Source: Naganishia liquefaciens (lineage: Eukaryota > Basidiomycota > Tremellomycetes > Filobasidiales > Filobasidiaceae). From it: a stretch of 64,000 bases of DNA. Shown piece after piece: positions 12,911 through 24,155 of the stretch. The translations under genes and the position numbers were made by a program. The notes below the pieces were generated by a model, which searched no databases, had not been told where the DNA came from, and saw only the letters and a list, made by a program, of their open reading frames with translations. Position 1 is the stretch's first letter, and each line of letters opens with the position of its first letter. The DNA lies in the NCBI GenBank assembly GCA_013423385.1, contig BLZA01000019.1, forward strand, positions 310,001 to 374,000, read 5' to 3'.

Positions 12911-13892
12911 CGAACGCAACAGAGATGGCAGACAATGGCGGGGGCGATGACGAACCGATAAGCTCAAAGGAGGCAATTGCTCTGCAGGGCGTTCTGCCTT
13001 GCCACCGCACGCAGCTGGTTCAGCTGGTTCCCCGCATCGGCACAGTCAGCGACGCGCAGTTTTCCCGAAAAGGGCAGAAGAAACACGGAAATAGCCGCTT
13101 AAACGAACGGTATTGGGCGTCGCTTTGCTAAGCAGAAGTCAGACTTTTACCAAGCATTATTAGCCCTTGTTCGCGGCCGGTTGCGGGACGCGCGGGATTC
13201 GCCACTGCCGCCACTGCCGCCACTGCGCGCAACTGCGCGCACCTTGTACAATTCGCCGTTGCGTATGCTTGGGCAAAGTCGAAACATAGCATATCGGTAG
13301 CATGGCTTTGTGGGTAGCCCTCTACGGTGCCTGCACGGTCAAATGCATTGCTAGACAAGTTACCCCTGGATTCATAGCGTATGAAACCATATCACTGGAG
13401 TTGCGTTCCAGTGCGGTTCATTGATACGTAGTGAACCCCGAGGGCCGATGACTGGATTCCGGATCGCCTCACCTGAATTTGATTAGCCTGTTGCCGCAGA
13501 TCGCTCTGAGCGACCAAAATTTACAGCTCGTGTAATGCTGCTTCGTGCTTCAGGGTCTACTATATACTTATATGTTCGGGAATGCTACTATCTACGTAAG
13601 GATACAATTGTGACGAGTGTCGAGAAAGATGACGCCCGACAACCTGCACCCATTGTCGGTTTCTGACGAGACATCTTTTCGACTTCCCGCGGCTTTATGT
13701 CTGTCCGGAGAAGCTTGCTTGCCGCGAGGCGCTGTGTCGATCTATCTATATGCACGGTCGTGAGAAGCTATATACTGAGACCGAATTGGAAAAGCCAGGT
13801 CGTTGATCATTAAGAAGGTTACCGAATGGAATGGAGATTCTGTCGGTTATAATAAGTCGAGATATGCGGGAGCTGTGTTGACATAATTGCGA
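12911..13892. other. Intergenic region between polyubiquitin and transportin
   Basis: Holds the far promoter of polyubiquitin and the 3' region of transportin, both read leftward. A small GC-rich direct repeat sits at 13201-13241. No frame with a recognisable domain is seen in 13,250-13,890. Confidence 0.45.
13201..13241. repeat. Short GC-rich tandem repeat
   Basis: Three near-perfect copies of GCCACTGCC run directly into two related CTGCGCGCA units. It lies in non-coding DNA about 290 bases upstream of the polyubiquitin TATA box. It could be slippage or a cluster of protein-binding sites. Confidence 0.7.
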
Positions 13893-16800
13893 TTACACTC
13901 CGTATCGCTCGTGGAGCCTGTTGACGAGAGGGGCTGGATATGATGCCTTCTCCGCGTTCCAGGCTTCCTCTCCCAGCATCTGCTTGAAGCCGGTCAAGAT
14001 CTAACGTGAGGTATTGAGGAGAGCTCAGCGACGTCGTATTGATGTCAACTTCCTCATCACTGACCTTGTGGAACATGTCGTTCAATTCCGGTGACGGTCG
14101 CTGCCATTTGCAAACGGCATTGCAGAACCAGAGATAGTCTTTTTGAATACCCGCAGGGTTGGCCTGAATGAGCATGCAGAACCCTCGGAATGCAGAATCC
14201 TTCTCGTCATTGTCTTTGATCTCCCACAAGGCGGTACACCTAATGAGTTATACGTCAAGGTCAGGAACGAGGTGAGTTTGCAAATTTACCTACCACTGCT
14301 TTGCGAAGTGTTCCAGATGGGGCGCTATTGGCGCGGGACAGACGAGACCGATTCTGCCGATGGTAACCGCCGCGTTCTCGCTCAGACTTCGCGGACTTCG
14401 GGAGTTGCAGAGAATTGGAACAAGCCTCTCGATGATGGGTGCAACAAATGGCTGCAGTGGCGTGGCTGTGAGAGATGTATGAGTCCGAATTCTGGAGTCT
14501 TCGTCACATTTCATTTTACATACAATCTGCAGCGTGCTGCAACGCAATTTCTCCGACCGCCCATGTGGCATTGTTGCAAACACTGATATGCGATGATGGT
14601 GGATCGATCTCGATTTGTTGAATCACCGACGGCATGATCTCCGCGAGATGAGGTTGAATGAGAGGGAATGCGGCGATAGCAATGTCGCCGAGTAGGGCAA
14701 GGGCAGATTGCCTGATGCTGTCTTCCGGGTGCTGTAAACGGGGGGCATTAGTGTGATTCTCTGTTCTTCGATGATGTTATACAGTACTTACCACAATGCT
14801 TCCAGTCATCAACTGTAATATCGACTTGTCACTGGCCTGAACCAACTCTACGATGTTAACACCGAGGCCTTGACACAACCCTGATAGCAAATCGAGAGCG
14901 ACAACCACGAAAGACGGTTCGGGCTCTTCAATCTGATCTGGGTTCTGCTGATATGCTTGGTAGGCCACCAAAGAGTTCTGCACCAGATTGAGACAACGTT
15001 CGAAAACTGGATGAGCGTAAGGGGCAAAGGCGTGACCTGCGGCAATGGTGACAGAGGACAAGCACTGAACGCAGAGTAAGCATGCGCTTCAAAATCAACT
15101 ATGACAGCAGGGCTCACCTCGAGGAGCGGCACGAGATCCGTGTTCTCGTCGGGCAGAGAGACCCATTTATCAATCAAAGACGGCATGAGGATCTGAAGGT
15201 AATCGGGACGCGCCAGAGCGGAACCGACGGAATCTGCGAGCGTGCCGATGGCATCGTAGAGGATAAGCAGGTTCTTCTGCTGGTATTTGCCGAAGGCGGT
15301 AACCAGTCCGCGCAAGACGGGCTCGAGATAAGGTTCCAGTATTGCTCCAGCTTCTTCCTCCAGGGTAGCAAAAGCGGAACAGCCAGCTTCCTGGACCCGC
15401 TTGTTCGAGTCGAGCACCATTCGCAACAACTGTGAGAAGCCGCTTGTTAACGTTTCATCAGCTGCGTCAGCGAATCTAGCTTACCCCTTCCAACACCGGT
15501 ACGAAAAACTCATCCCGACCAGGACCTTCCTGTTCACAAGCCCAGGCAGAGTATCGACCAATCGTCCAACAAGTGATCGATCGAACAAGAGGCTAAAACG
15601 GCGGCGGTTCAAACGACGTTCTCAATTTGTGCGGAAGCGTACATACCTTGGAATCAGACAGAGATGTGACCAGGAACGGCATCAACTGAGGAAGATGAGG
15701 CCGAACTCCGCTCATACAACCTTCCGCAATGGCACCCAAAGCGAGAATACCACTTTCCTTTTCCTGCCAGTTGTCGCTGAAGAGTTTTTCCTTCAAGTAC
15801 GGCAGGAGGATCTCCAACATTTCATCGCCGAACGTAACCGACATGACGTCCAGTGCGGCTGCCGAGCATTTTCGCAGATTCCATTCGCCTGTCATGTCCT
15901 CCTCGTCATCATCCTCGTCGTAGTCATACTCAGACTCCTCGTCATCCTCGCCTTCATTCTCTGTCTTCCTGTTCCCATTGGACGCGGTGGGATCTTCCTC
16001 ATGCTCCTGTGCGTGCGATTTTGCGCCGTGGAATCGAGGTTTGATATCGGACTCCTTGTCGGGTACCGCTTCGTCCTCTTCTTCGGCACCTCCAAGCCAG
16101 TCGAGGTCGCTTTGGGAATAAACCATTCCAGTGAGAAGTAATGGCGCGACTTTTGGCAGCCAAGGCCGCAAAGCGTCGGATAAGGCAGGGTCTTCACCGA
16201 ACGTCAGCCAGAATTCGGAAGCTTCCAAAGCAACCGTTTCGTCCTGGTCTCGAGCAGAATAGAGCATGTACTCGGCAACATTGGACATTTCGGGGAGAAG
16301 CTTGTCGGGTCGCATAGTGAGCAGAGTTGAGAGACATTGGCAGACGATACATCGCACATCGGACGAGGCGTCCGAAGCTCGGCGGAAAAGAGCCTGCATG
16401 ATGTTGTCGATGTTGACCATGGCAGCCTGATTTTTCAGATAAAGGTAATGTTTGATGCAGGTCAGAGCGTAGACCCGGATACGAGCATTGGGGTGCTCGG
16501 TATGCGCGAGGAATCGTTCCATCAAGTAGTTGATAGGTCGCTGACCGTTTATTTCACAGTCAAGCTTTGTCGGCCCATCTTCAGCAATTTTGACAAGAGA
16601 GTTGAAAGCGCCCTGAAAGGTCATACGGAAAGATAAGCACTGGCTTGAAAGGCGGAGTTGACACCGCTTGCTGACCTCTTGTTCATTTTCGTCCTGACTA
16701 TCGATTGCTCTCATCAATGTCTCGAGACCTTCTGGCCATCCGCCATCTTCAGTTTGCACCATCAAATTCACAATCACCGTTCCGACCGTCTGCCTGACTG

Positions 16801-17175
16801 TCTGGCTTGGATCCGCCATTCCTCGTAAGATCACGCTTTTCACGTAGGCGAGAGCCGCGGCGTCCATGCCGGAAGTGCCGACTGGTCGCGAGATGGTGTT
16901 CTTGAGAATCAGACCCGCGACCGATCTGGTCGTTTCTTCCTCTCCAGGACACAAGATGATGATGTGGGCGAGATAAGCGATGTATCCCGGTACATTTTGG
17001 AAGGAATCGAGTCGCTAGTGGATTGAGTGTAATGGTGAGAAAGGGCCGTTCCAACGAATCCTACCCGCAAACTGACCTCAGCCATCCTCCTTTGCACGTC
17101 AGAATCGGGAGAGGTGGAGTCCCGGAGGACAGTAACCAGCTCCTGAAGAGCTGTGGGATCTGGTTGCCAAGACAT
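13893..17175 (-). CDS. KAP104: Transportin (karyopherin beta-2, Kap104 type)
   Basis: Nuclear import receptor for PY-NLS cargoes such as hnRNP-like RNA-binding proteins; binds Ran-GTP and nucleoporins. The whole chain is HEAT repeats. The start ([19 protein letters not shown]) and the very end ([19 protein letters not shown] then LHERYGV) match transportin closely. An acidic stretch encoded around 15,880-16,100 ([18 protein letters not shown], preceded by [16 protein letters not shown]) is the H8 loop, which releases cargo when Ran-GTP binds. Other blocks are [19 protein letters not shown] and [18 protein letters not shown]. About nine exons; roughly 900 residues, the normal size. The real stop is at 13893, after a final intron whose exon reads ILTGFKQML. 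Importin beta-1 is less likely given the acidic loop and the C-terminus. Confidence 0.95.
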
Positions 17176-18418
17176 GCTAGTAAGAGATGTTGTGACGTTG
17201 ACGGTATTAAGGGTAGACGAAACCGTTGTCCGATGTGCTGCCTGCTATGTTATGGATCCGATGTCGCAAGCCGAAATCGTCCAAACTTCCGCACCCTGTC
17301 GATTGCGCCTAGTTTCTTCTGCCTGACACCTGCAGCGAATGACGTTTCTCGGAATGCGCGTATTTGCCTCCTGCGCTGAGAACGTATACTAGTGATCAAG
17401 TCGGTAACGAGAGACGCTCCTTGAAAGCCTTTCCGACAAACGCGAGAATGTTAGCGTATGCAGAACCCTCGTGGTGTTCCACCCAGGCCTTCCTTTTGTT
17501 CAGGTGGTTACGCGCCAAACATTTTGTGGGCGGCCAATCGAAAATGCGGGGATGAAAGTGTGGAGTCCGTCAGCGGGCTTTCAAGCTGGAGAGTGATCGC
17601 TTTCAAGGTTGTATTCTGGCTGTGTAGGTTGATCAAGAGTGACATGGTACGTAGCCAGACTAAGTCTAAGTCTGATCTCGAAGCATGTTGCGAGATATCT
17701 AGCGGATATCTGCCAAAAGTATTGTTACTACTAATGGACAGGAGCGGGGGAAAGAGCCTTGCGTAAAACATCATGGAGTCCGAGCGCTACTTTCTATTGT
17801 GCTTTCTAAGGAGTAGTCCTCTCGAAGGAACATTGAAGATGTTCTGAATGACTTGTTCCACAGTGTAATGAGTTTCGCGAGCGCGGGGCGCGTGTACCGG
17901 CGATGTTGAACGATGTTGAACAGCAATGCTAGACACTTCATTGTTCCGCGGCATTAGATATCCCATCTTTCGTGAAGTTCCCTATCTCGCGAGTGACTAT
18001 TCCAGGCACACGGTCAGGGCGAATGGAGTTGCAAGGACAGTCTCTGTAGAAAAGCGAACGATAGGATATGCACCTTAATAAACGCCGGATGGAACGCCGG
18101 AAAGTTTCAAGACTGACGACCTCTTCCACACGGTCGCAAGGCAGCGCCCCTTCTGTGGCAGCATTCGCGAATATCACGGTTGTCACTCTTCTCTCAGAGT
18201 TCAAATGTGAGAATCGCGAGTTCCCGCAGCAAGGAGCGGAGGGGTGTCGAGGTACGCCCTCCTCGGTATATGTCGCGCAATCGATATCATCGTTATACAA
18301 AGTCAACCTGGAATTAGAATCAAACTTCCAGTCCAGTTTAGTGGTGAGCGGCCAGAGCAGCAGCCTTTTCTTCGGCGGAGAAAATAGGAGGCTAAGAAAG
18401 GATAGGGCAGGGTCAGAT
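17176..18418. other. Gene-poor stretch, 1.2 kb
   Basis: Lies upstream of transportin and downstream of the NDUFB9-like gene. Open frames on both strands (plus 17364-17766, plus 18068-18451, minus 17938-18306) overlap one another and have no start context, splice pattern or domain that supports any of them. No RNA gene is recognised. Confidence 0.45.
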
Positions 18419-19039
18419 CTACCGCATTTCAGACCTCAATATCACAGATAAGCCTACCGGGATGTTTCGCTCCCTGCATAGCGAAAGGGGCGAGCAATCA
18501 GTATACTGGCGTTTTGACAGATAATGATCATGTTGACTGACCATTTGGTGCCATCAGGGAAGAGGGCGGCTAGAAATACCATTAATCATAGGCGATGATC
18601 AGTAACTCTTTGAAGCGAAGGCTTGCCAATTCTTATGACTCACGTCGGTACGGGTCCGGGTGTTGTGTACGCGCAAGCTCTGCTTCTGCCTTTTCGAAAA
18701 TAGCAGCCAGAGCTCGGGGATCTGTCACACCCCTGATTGCGCACTCGCAAGTGAGATCCGGCTTCCACCAGTCTCCGAATTAAACTAACCTGTTCCTCTC
18801 GAACTCCGCCCTAATTTCAATAGCCTTATTCCGCCATAGATCGCGCCTGATGTACCAGTTGAGAGAGTTGACCAATGCCCTCTTGTAGAGCGACTTGACG
18901 TAGATTCTACACGAGCACAAGCGAAACAAGAAATCAACAATTGTTGCGTGCGGGAGACGCCGCACAAGGCGGTCAGGCCGCCAACTCACCGGTGAGCAGC
19001 CGAGAATGACGGCGAGACCGAGGAGACGACACCGGACAT
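18419..19039 (-). CDS. Mitochondrial complex I LYR subunit, NDUFB9/B22-like
   Basis: Accessory subunit of NADH:ubiquinone oxidoreductase in the inner membrane arm; LYR proteins bind the mitochondrial acyl carrier protein. Exon 1 encodes MSGVVSSVSPSFSAAHR and splices to FYVKSLYKRALVNSLNWY, which contains the LYR-type core (L-Y-K-R). RRDLWRNKAIEIRAEFERNR follows. Later small exons give GVTDPRALAAIFEKAEAEL, then QHPDPYR, then ALFPDGTKWERN. This order and length (about 110-120 residues) match fungal B22 subunits. The stop at 18419-18421 follows a short C-terminal extension; an extra intron there is possible. The start lies 273 bases from the start of bL35m on the other strand. Confidence 0.88.
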
Positions 19040-19312
19040 GATTAGTTTCTGTGTTAGATGATTACGATGAGAACACCCAGCAACCGTAATGCACATCTAG
19101 ATGTCGACTTAATCGGCCTGTCGCACCGTTAGCAGTGGGCATCGCGTTCCCGAGAATCCGAGCGGAAAAGTGACGTGTAAAAAATCAAGAGTTCTCCCGA
19201 TCGCAAGCGAGGTGAGACCTTTCAAGTGACCTTTCTTCCGCACCCATGCCTTTAGTGTTCACACCAATTGTTTGGCCTGCGATCTGCTGCCCAAGCACCA
19301 ACACCCGACGCC

Positions 19313-19724
19313 ATGTTCACCATACTTTCTAGGACGTTCTTGTCCGCCCGGGCTTTCGCCAAATCGCCCGCTCAGGTCATGACTTTCTCGACTACACCCG
19401 TGGTCGAAAAGATGAAGACCCATCAGGGAGCGGCTAAAAGGTGGAAGGCTATTGCCAGCGGAAACGTGAGTGGTAGTCACGCAGGGATTGCATATGCTCT
19501 AGCTGATCATCGACTCCTTGATAGTTCAAGCGGGTAAGCAGGAGATCAGTAGCGAAAAAATAGAGACCTGTGAACGCTCAATGAATGCTTGTGGCGATCT
19601 CTAGGCTCAAGCAGGAAAGCAGCATCTCAACTCGTCATTCTCTTCGCATCGAATTAGCACCCTTCGTCAAACGGTGTATTCAACAAAAACACAGGCAAGT
19701 CCTGCACTCCAATTTTGCTCATAA
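19313..19724 (+). CDS. Mitochondrial large-subunit ribosomal protein bL35m
   Basis: Component of the 54S mitoribosomal subunit. Exons 19313-19465, 19525-19533 and 19605-19724 sum to 282 bases, 93 residues. The N-terminus (MFTILSRTFLSARAFA, then MTFSTTPVVE) is a typical basic, serine-rich mitochondrial presequence. The mature part carries the L35 signature: MKTHQGAAKRWKAIASGNFK, then RAQAGKQHLNSSFSSHR. The middle exon is only 9 bases (Phe-Lys-Arg), inside the signature. The last codons could be replaced if the GCAAGT at 19695 serves as a GC donor. The gene is head-to-head with the complex I subunit. Confidence 0.9.
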
Positions 19725-20043
19725 CTGCGGTCTAATCCAATGATTCCACCTACAGCGCAAAACGCTGCGCAAGCTCTTGCCCAATGCATGATAAGAGAGC
19801 ATGAATACAGCTTCACGCGCTATGCTTGAAGGTATCAGCAACTTCAGGACATATCCCATTTCCGTATGGACTATGTTGTACAATTGTCGATATGCAAAGT
19901 CTGAAATCAACACGCAAGTCTCAGCGAGGTATCTCGGTCCAACAGAGTGTCGAGATTCTCCGTAATTATGGCGGTCCAAGCAGTACAGCTCAATATGGGC
20001 GCACATCGCTTTATCAAACAATTCCATTATCGACTATTCGCGT
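19725..20043. other. Convergent intergenic region
   Basis: Separates the 3' ends of bL35m (+) and the PX-AGC kinase (-). No coding or RNA signal is seen. Confidence 0.5.
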
Positions 20044-23000
20044 TTAATTGCCATTCGGAGTCATGGCAAGATCAGCACTTCGGCTTGATTCATGGCGGTC
20101 ATCCAGGATCCTTTGTAGCTCGGCGGTCTTGCCTTGAACATCGCAGGCTTCGTGGCCTCTTCCGGGCGTGCTGGCTTCAAGTGGCGGAACTTTGGTCGAT
20201 GCCTTCCTTTTCGTTCCGGTGCGACCCTTCAACCTGCTCTTGATATCTGCCAGTGCTGGCGATAGGGGCGATAGGAACCCTGGAGAAAGCTTTCCGTTGT
20301 CATTGTCGTATGCGCTCGGAGTCGCTTTCCCGAAGATCAGCGACGATGTCGGCGATCGCCAGCTTGGTTTTTTGTGTAGAGCGGTACCTGTTCGTTTGCG
20401 CAGAACCAAGCGATACTTATCGACAACTCCTCTGGCAGAGAGACTTTGGCCAGCCTGGCTAGCACCGTTCGGCGCTTGCTCTTCGGGTTTCACATCAAGG
20501 AATGTCCAATCGTCGCAGCTTGCCCGATGACAGTATTGGGTGGAAGCATGGCTCATGTCGCGCGAATGTCGGGATGACGAGATGATCCCAGGCTCTGTCG
20601 CCAATGTATGGATCCGCTGCAAGAGAATGGAAGTCTGCTCTGTCGTGACGGCTCTGTCGAGTTGTGCTTGTGTCATGGCGCCTGCTGTTCCCTGTGCCTT
20701 GGCCGTCTCAGTCGAGAAGTATTCCTCTCCAGTTTCCTCCGGTATGTTTCGCATTGCGGGTGATCCTAGCCCGTCTTGAGTATTCAGTGATGAGATCGAG
20801 ATTGACGAGCTTTCTGAACCCCTTTCTGGCGCGTCGTCATCACTCGAGGGGGATGAGGCTCCTCTTGAAACCGCACTACGCGGACTGCGCAAGTCGGCGG
20901 ATTGATCCTCACCGATATCAATATCCATGTCCAATGCCGCATAATCCCATACTGCGAAAGCCGACTCATCAAATGTCGATATTTTCTGGCTACCAGATTT
21001 TTGTTGCTTCAGCACTGTCGAGTCTCGCTTCAGATTTGTATCCATGGTTAAGAATGTCTTATCGAAGTTCGAAGTATCATATTCGAGCGAAGTGTCTGTC
21101 AACGGAATGTATGGTGCTGAGGAACATCGACACCGTCGTCAGAAGCTCCCATATTCCCGCTCAAGCCGGACTCACGGATGTATCGACGATGGCGGACATG
21201 GTCAAAATTCACGATACTGAAATATGGATGAGTCTTGATACCTGTGTATCAGGAGAGATCTCAAATTAGCATGAAGTTTGCTAAGAGGCTGCCATGGCAG
21301 CGTCTGGACTTGCGTGGCTCCCGTAACCGAAGTGCGGGGTCTTTGCACAATAACTAACGTGTCAAGGTATCAGTCGAATTTCGAGGAGAGTCACGCCTCG
21401 AAGTTGAGCTTACCCCACGTATAAAACTCTTGGTGTCGCGGTCCAAAGCGTCATCCATGGGAAATACGAGCTCATCGTGAATCACTTTCATGTACATGTC
21501 GGAATGGTTGTTTGCCCAGAAAGGCGTCTGACATATCAGTTGTCAAGTCAGCCGCCCAAACAGATCACTTAAGCGACAGTGATCCAACTTACATGACCCA
21601 TCAGAAGTTCGTATGTCATTGTTCCCAGGCTCCACCTGCATCAGCAGGGACTATTAGTCTTGCTCTAGGTTTACTCTTCGAAGGGCTAACCAGTCGACTT
21701 CATAAGAGTATGGCAAACCCTTTATGACTTCTGGAGCCTGTCGAAGCACATGGCATCAGCGAAGCAGTTTCAGAATGTGTCGCTGAGCTTCAGCAGCTTA
21801 CCAAGTATTCCGCTGTACCCACGAATGATTGACAGCAATCCTTTTGGCTGCTCAACAAGCCATCGGTTAGGTGATGATGAAGTTGCGGTCGATCCGGGCC
21901 GTCAGAACTGGTAGGATTGGCTGCCATCCAGTGGGGCAGGACGCAACCTGGCTTTCTGTGATTTGGATAAAAGTCCGCCGCCAAGCCGAAGTCGACAAGC
22001 ACGATATGGCCATCCCTGGCAAGCAGAATATTCTCCGGCTTGAGGTCTCGATAGATGACCCCGGCTGCGTGCAGGCCTTCGACGCCTTCAACGATTTCGG
22101 CAGTATAGAAACGCGCCCTGTCCCGACCGAGTCGACCCCATTTGCTGAGTTGCGTAGCGAGATCACCTCCAGGATGAAATTCCAAAGCAAGATACAGGTT
22201 ATGCTCATCATGGAATGAACACCAAAGCTTGACGACAAAAGGATTCAGGGTTCCTTTCTTCTCGCATGACAACCTCTTCAATACGGCTTGCTCGGTCTAG
22301 AAACAGATGGGCATGAGTTAAGGCGTGCTATTGGCAATTGACCGGTCAAACACTTACGAACGCATGTCGCAGTTCCGAGTGGACGATGACTTGTCTCTTC
22401 ACCATGGCCTTCAGCGCAAATACCTTTCTGCTTGTTTTGTGGCGAACGAGGACAACCTGAGCGGGAATGGTGAAACCCGGTTCGAACTAATAGGTGAAAA
22501 TAGCTTACTTTTCCCGCACAGCCTTTTCCCAGTGTCTGTATGAGATCGAAGTCGTCTATTGTGACCTTGCGAGGCTCCGAGCGGATCTGCGATGAATCGA
22601 GCTCAAGTTCGGATTCGAAGGGAACGTAATTAATCTCTCCACTAATGTTCGATGTTGAAGCACGAACTCCAGTGTCCTCGTTGACTGCTCCGCTGTCCCT
22701 TACCGTTTTGACTATTGTGATGGCCCGATCTTCCAAGCTTTTGGATTGGGTCAAGATGTGGCTTTGCCCCAGGATCGGCTGGCAGGACGGCGCAATATGC
22801 GACATGCCATTGCCCGAATCTCCGTCAACAGTCTGGCGCTGTGTGCCCGAGTTCGCCGAGACCTTGCCCTCTGCGATTTTGAAATTCGCATTATCTGCTG
22901 GCATTGAGTTGCTGCGAGCGGAGCCGTTAAGCATCTGTTTCTGGCATGACTGTAGTCCATGATCCGTAAGAGAGGTGTCTTCGAAAGTTCCTGGTCCTCG

Positions 23001-24155
23001 AAGATGCAGGAAATGGCACAGGGCATCGGACCCTTCAATAACTGGGTCACTGCAAAGTGATATCAGATAATCGGCGAGATCGACTTCCAAACGATTGAAC
23101 TCCAGGTCATCTAAGGGTAGCGACGGCGTTAAGACTTCATTTCCTCGACTCTCTGGCGCTCCGATGTCTCTGTCCACCTGCTGGCATTCTCGCGCCGAGC
23201 GCCCCGATGCGCCTCGAGATGAATGCAAAGACAGGTGAGAGGGACGCTTTATGGTAGTCTGGAGTTCGAATACGCCGTATTTCTGGTCTGACGGCAACTT
23301 GAGAGCGTGCTTCTGGACAGCTTGGAGAGGGCCACGGATGTGTCCCGCGGAGTTGTCGTTGCTCGAGTTAGACGGTGTCATGCTGAGAGACCGGTGTGGT
23401 TCAACTTGCGGTTCTTGCAGTATTGATTCCTGACACCCGGTTCTGGTCGAGCGGTTCGCCGTTACAGGGGAATGAGGAGGCGAAATCGGAGGCTGATCCA
23501 CAGTCGCGAACTGCAAATGGACTGAGCGCTTCTGATCTGATACGGTTGCTGCCGGTTGTGGCTCCTGGAAGAAAGACCGCAGTCTTGTCATGAAGATGGA
23601 GGGTCTTTTCTTTGGAGTTTTTGAAAGGTCTTCGCCATGGCCGGCGGCCATCCTATCTATTTCGTGCAGTTCTTTCCGAAGGGCATATGTCTCGGTGAAG
23701 TCAGGCAACGCAGGCGGGTGGAAACCCGTCTACGAAAGCTATTCTTCAGTACACTGAATATTGTACCCAGAGAAAGACTAACAATCAACAAGGACTCATG
23801 GAGAACCTGAAAGTCTCTAGCACTTCTGAACAGTGTGTGATCACGTCCTGGCTCTGCGGATGAAAGAGCGCGATCAGCGCGATTGTGGTTCTTGGGTTAG
23901 CCCTCTTCGACGCGCACCGGAAATGATCACGACGAAGCTTTGGACCGTCGTTTCATTCGAAGTTCCGATATCGCTTTCCTTTGACGAGACGCTGATCAAC
24001 CAGTTCGACGAGCGAAAGATGCGATTCTGATTCATCGACTTCAACTGTTCCGGCTCTCTCGCGGGACTGGTATGCCCTCGAGAAACCTTCGACACTCGCA
24101 AAATCTCTCTTTGCTGGTCGCCGAGCATCTTGTCCTGGAATGGTAGCCGAGTCAT
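20044..24155 (-). CDS. PX-domain AGC protein kinase with long inserts
   Basis: Ser/Thr kinase combining a phosphoinositide-binding PX domain with an AGC catalytic domain, as in SGK3. The PX part is read as TTVQSFVVII, RSARDFQVLHESL and TGFHPPALPDF. About 200 disordered residues follow before the PX end helices LEVDLADYLISLCSDP and ALCHFLHLRG. The kinase domain has the Gly loop TLGKGCAGKV, FALKAMVKRQ (catalytic Lys), FHPGGDLATQL, IYRDLKPENILL, VDFGLA, GTAEYLAPEV and EVDWWSLGTMTYELLMG. Between DFG and GTAEYL are about 35 extra residues. The AGC tail DTSLEYDTSNFDKTFLTM is present, then about 330 low-complexity residues to the stop. All key catalytic residues are intact. Around ten introns. The N-terminus is uncertain: the Met at 24155 is the first in frame, but upstream exons (to about 24360) are possible. 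Confidence 0.85.

Noticed and set aside
15401-16636. Long plus-strand frames opposite transportin
   Set aside because: They mirror the HEAT repeats and the acidic loop; composition is Arg/Ser-rich and no domain is seen.
17364-18451. Several frames in the gap upstream of transportin
   Set aside because: None has a plausible start, splice pattern or recognisable protein; the real gene begins only at the NDUFB9-like exons.
22478-22500. A GGTTCGAA-like sequence resembling a tRNA B box
   Set aside because: It lies within the PX-AGC kinase gene and no cloverleaf can be drawn around it.
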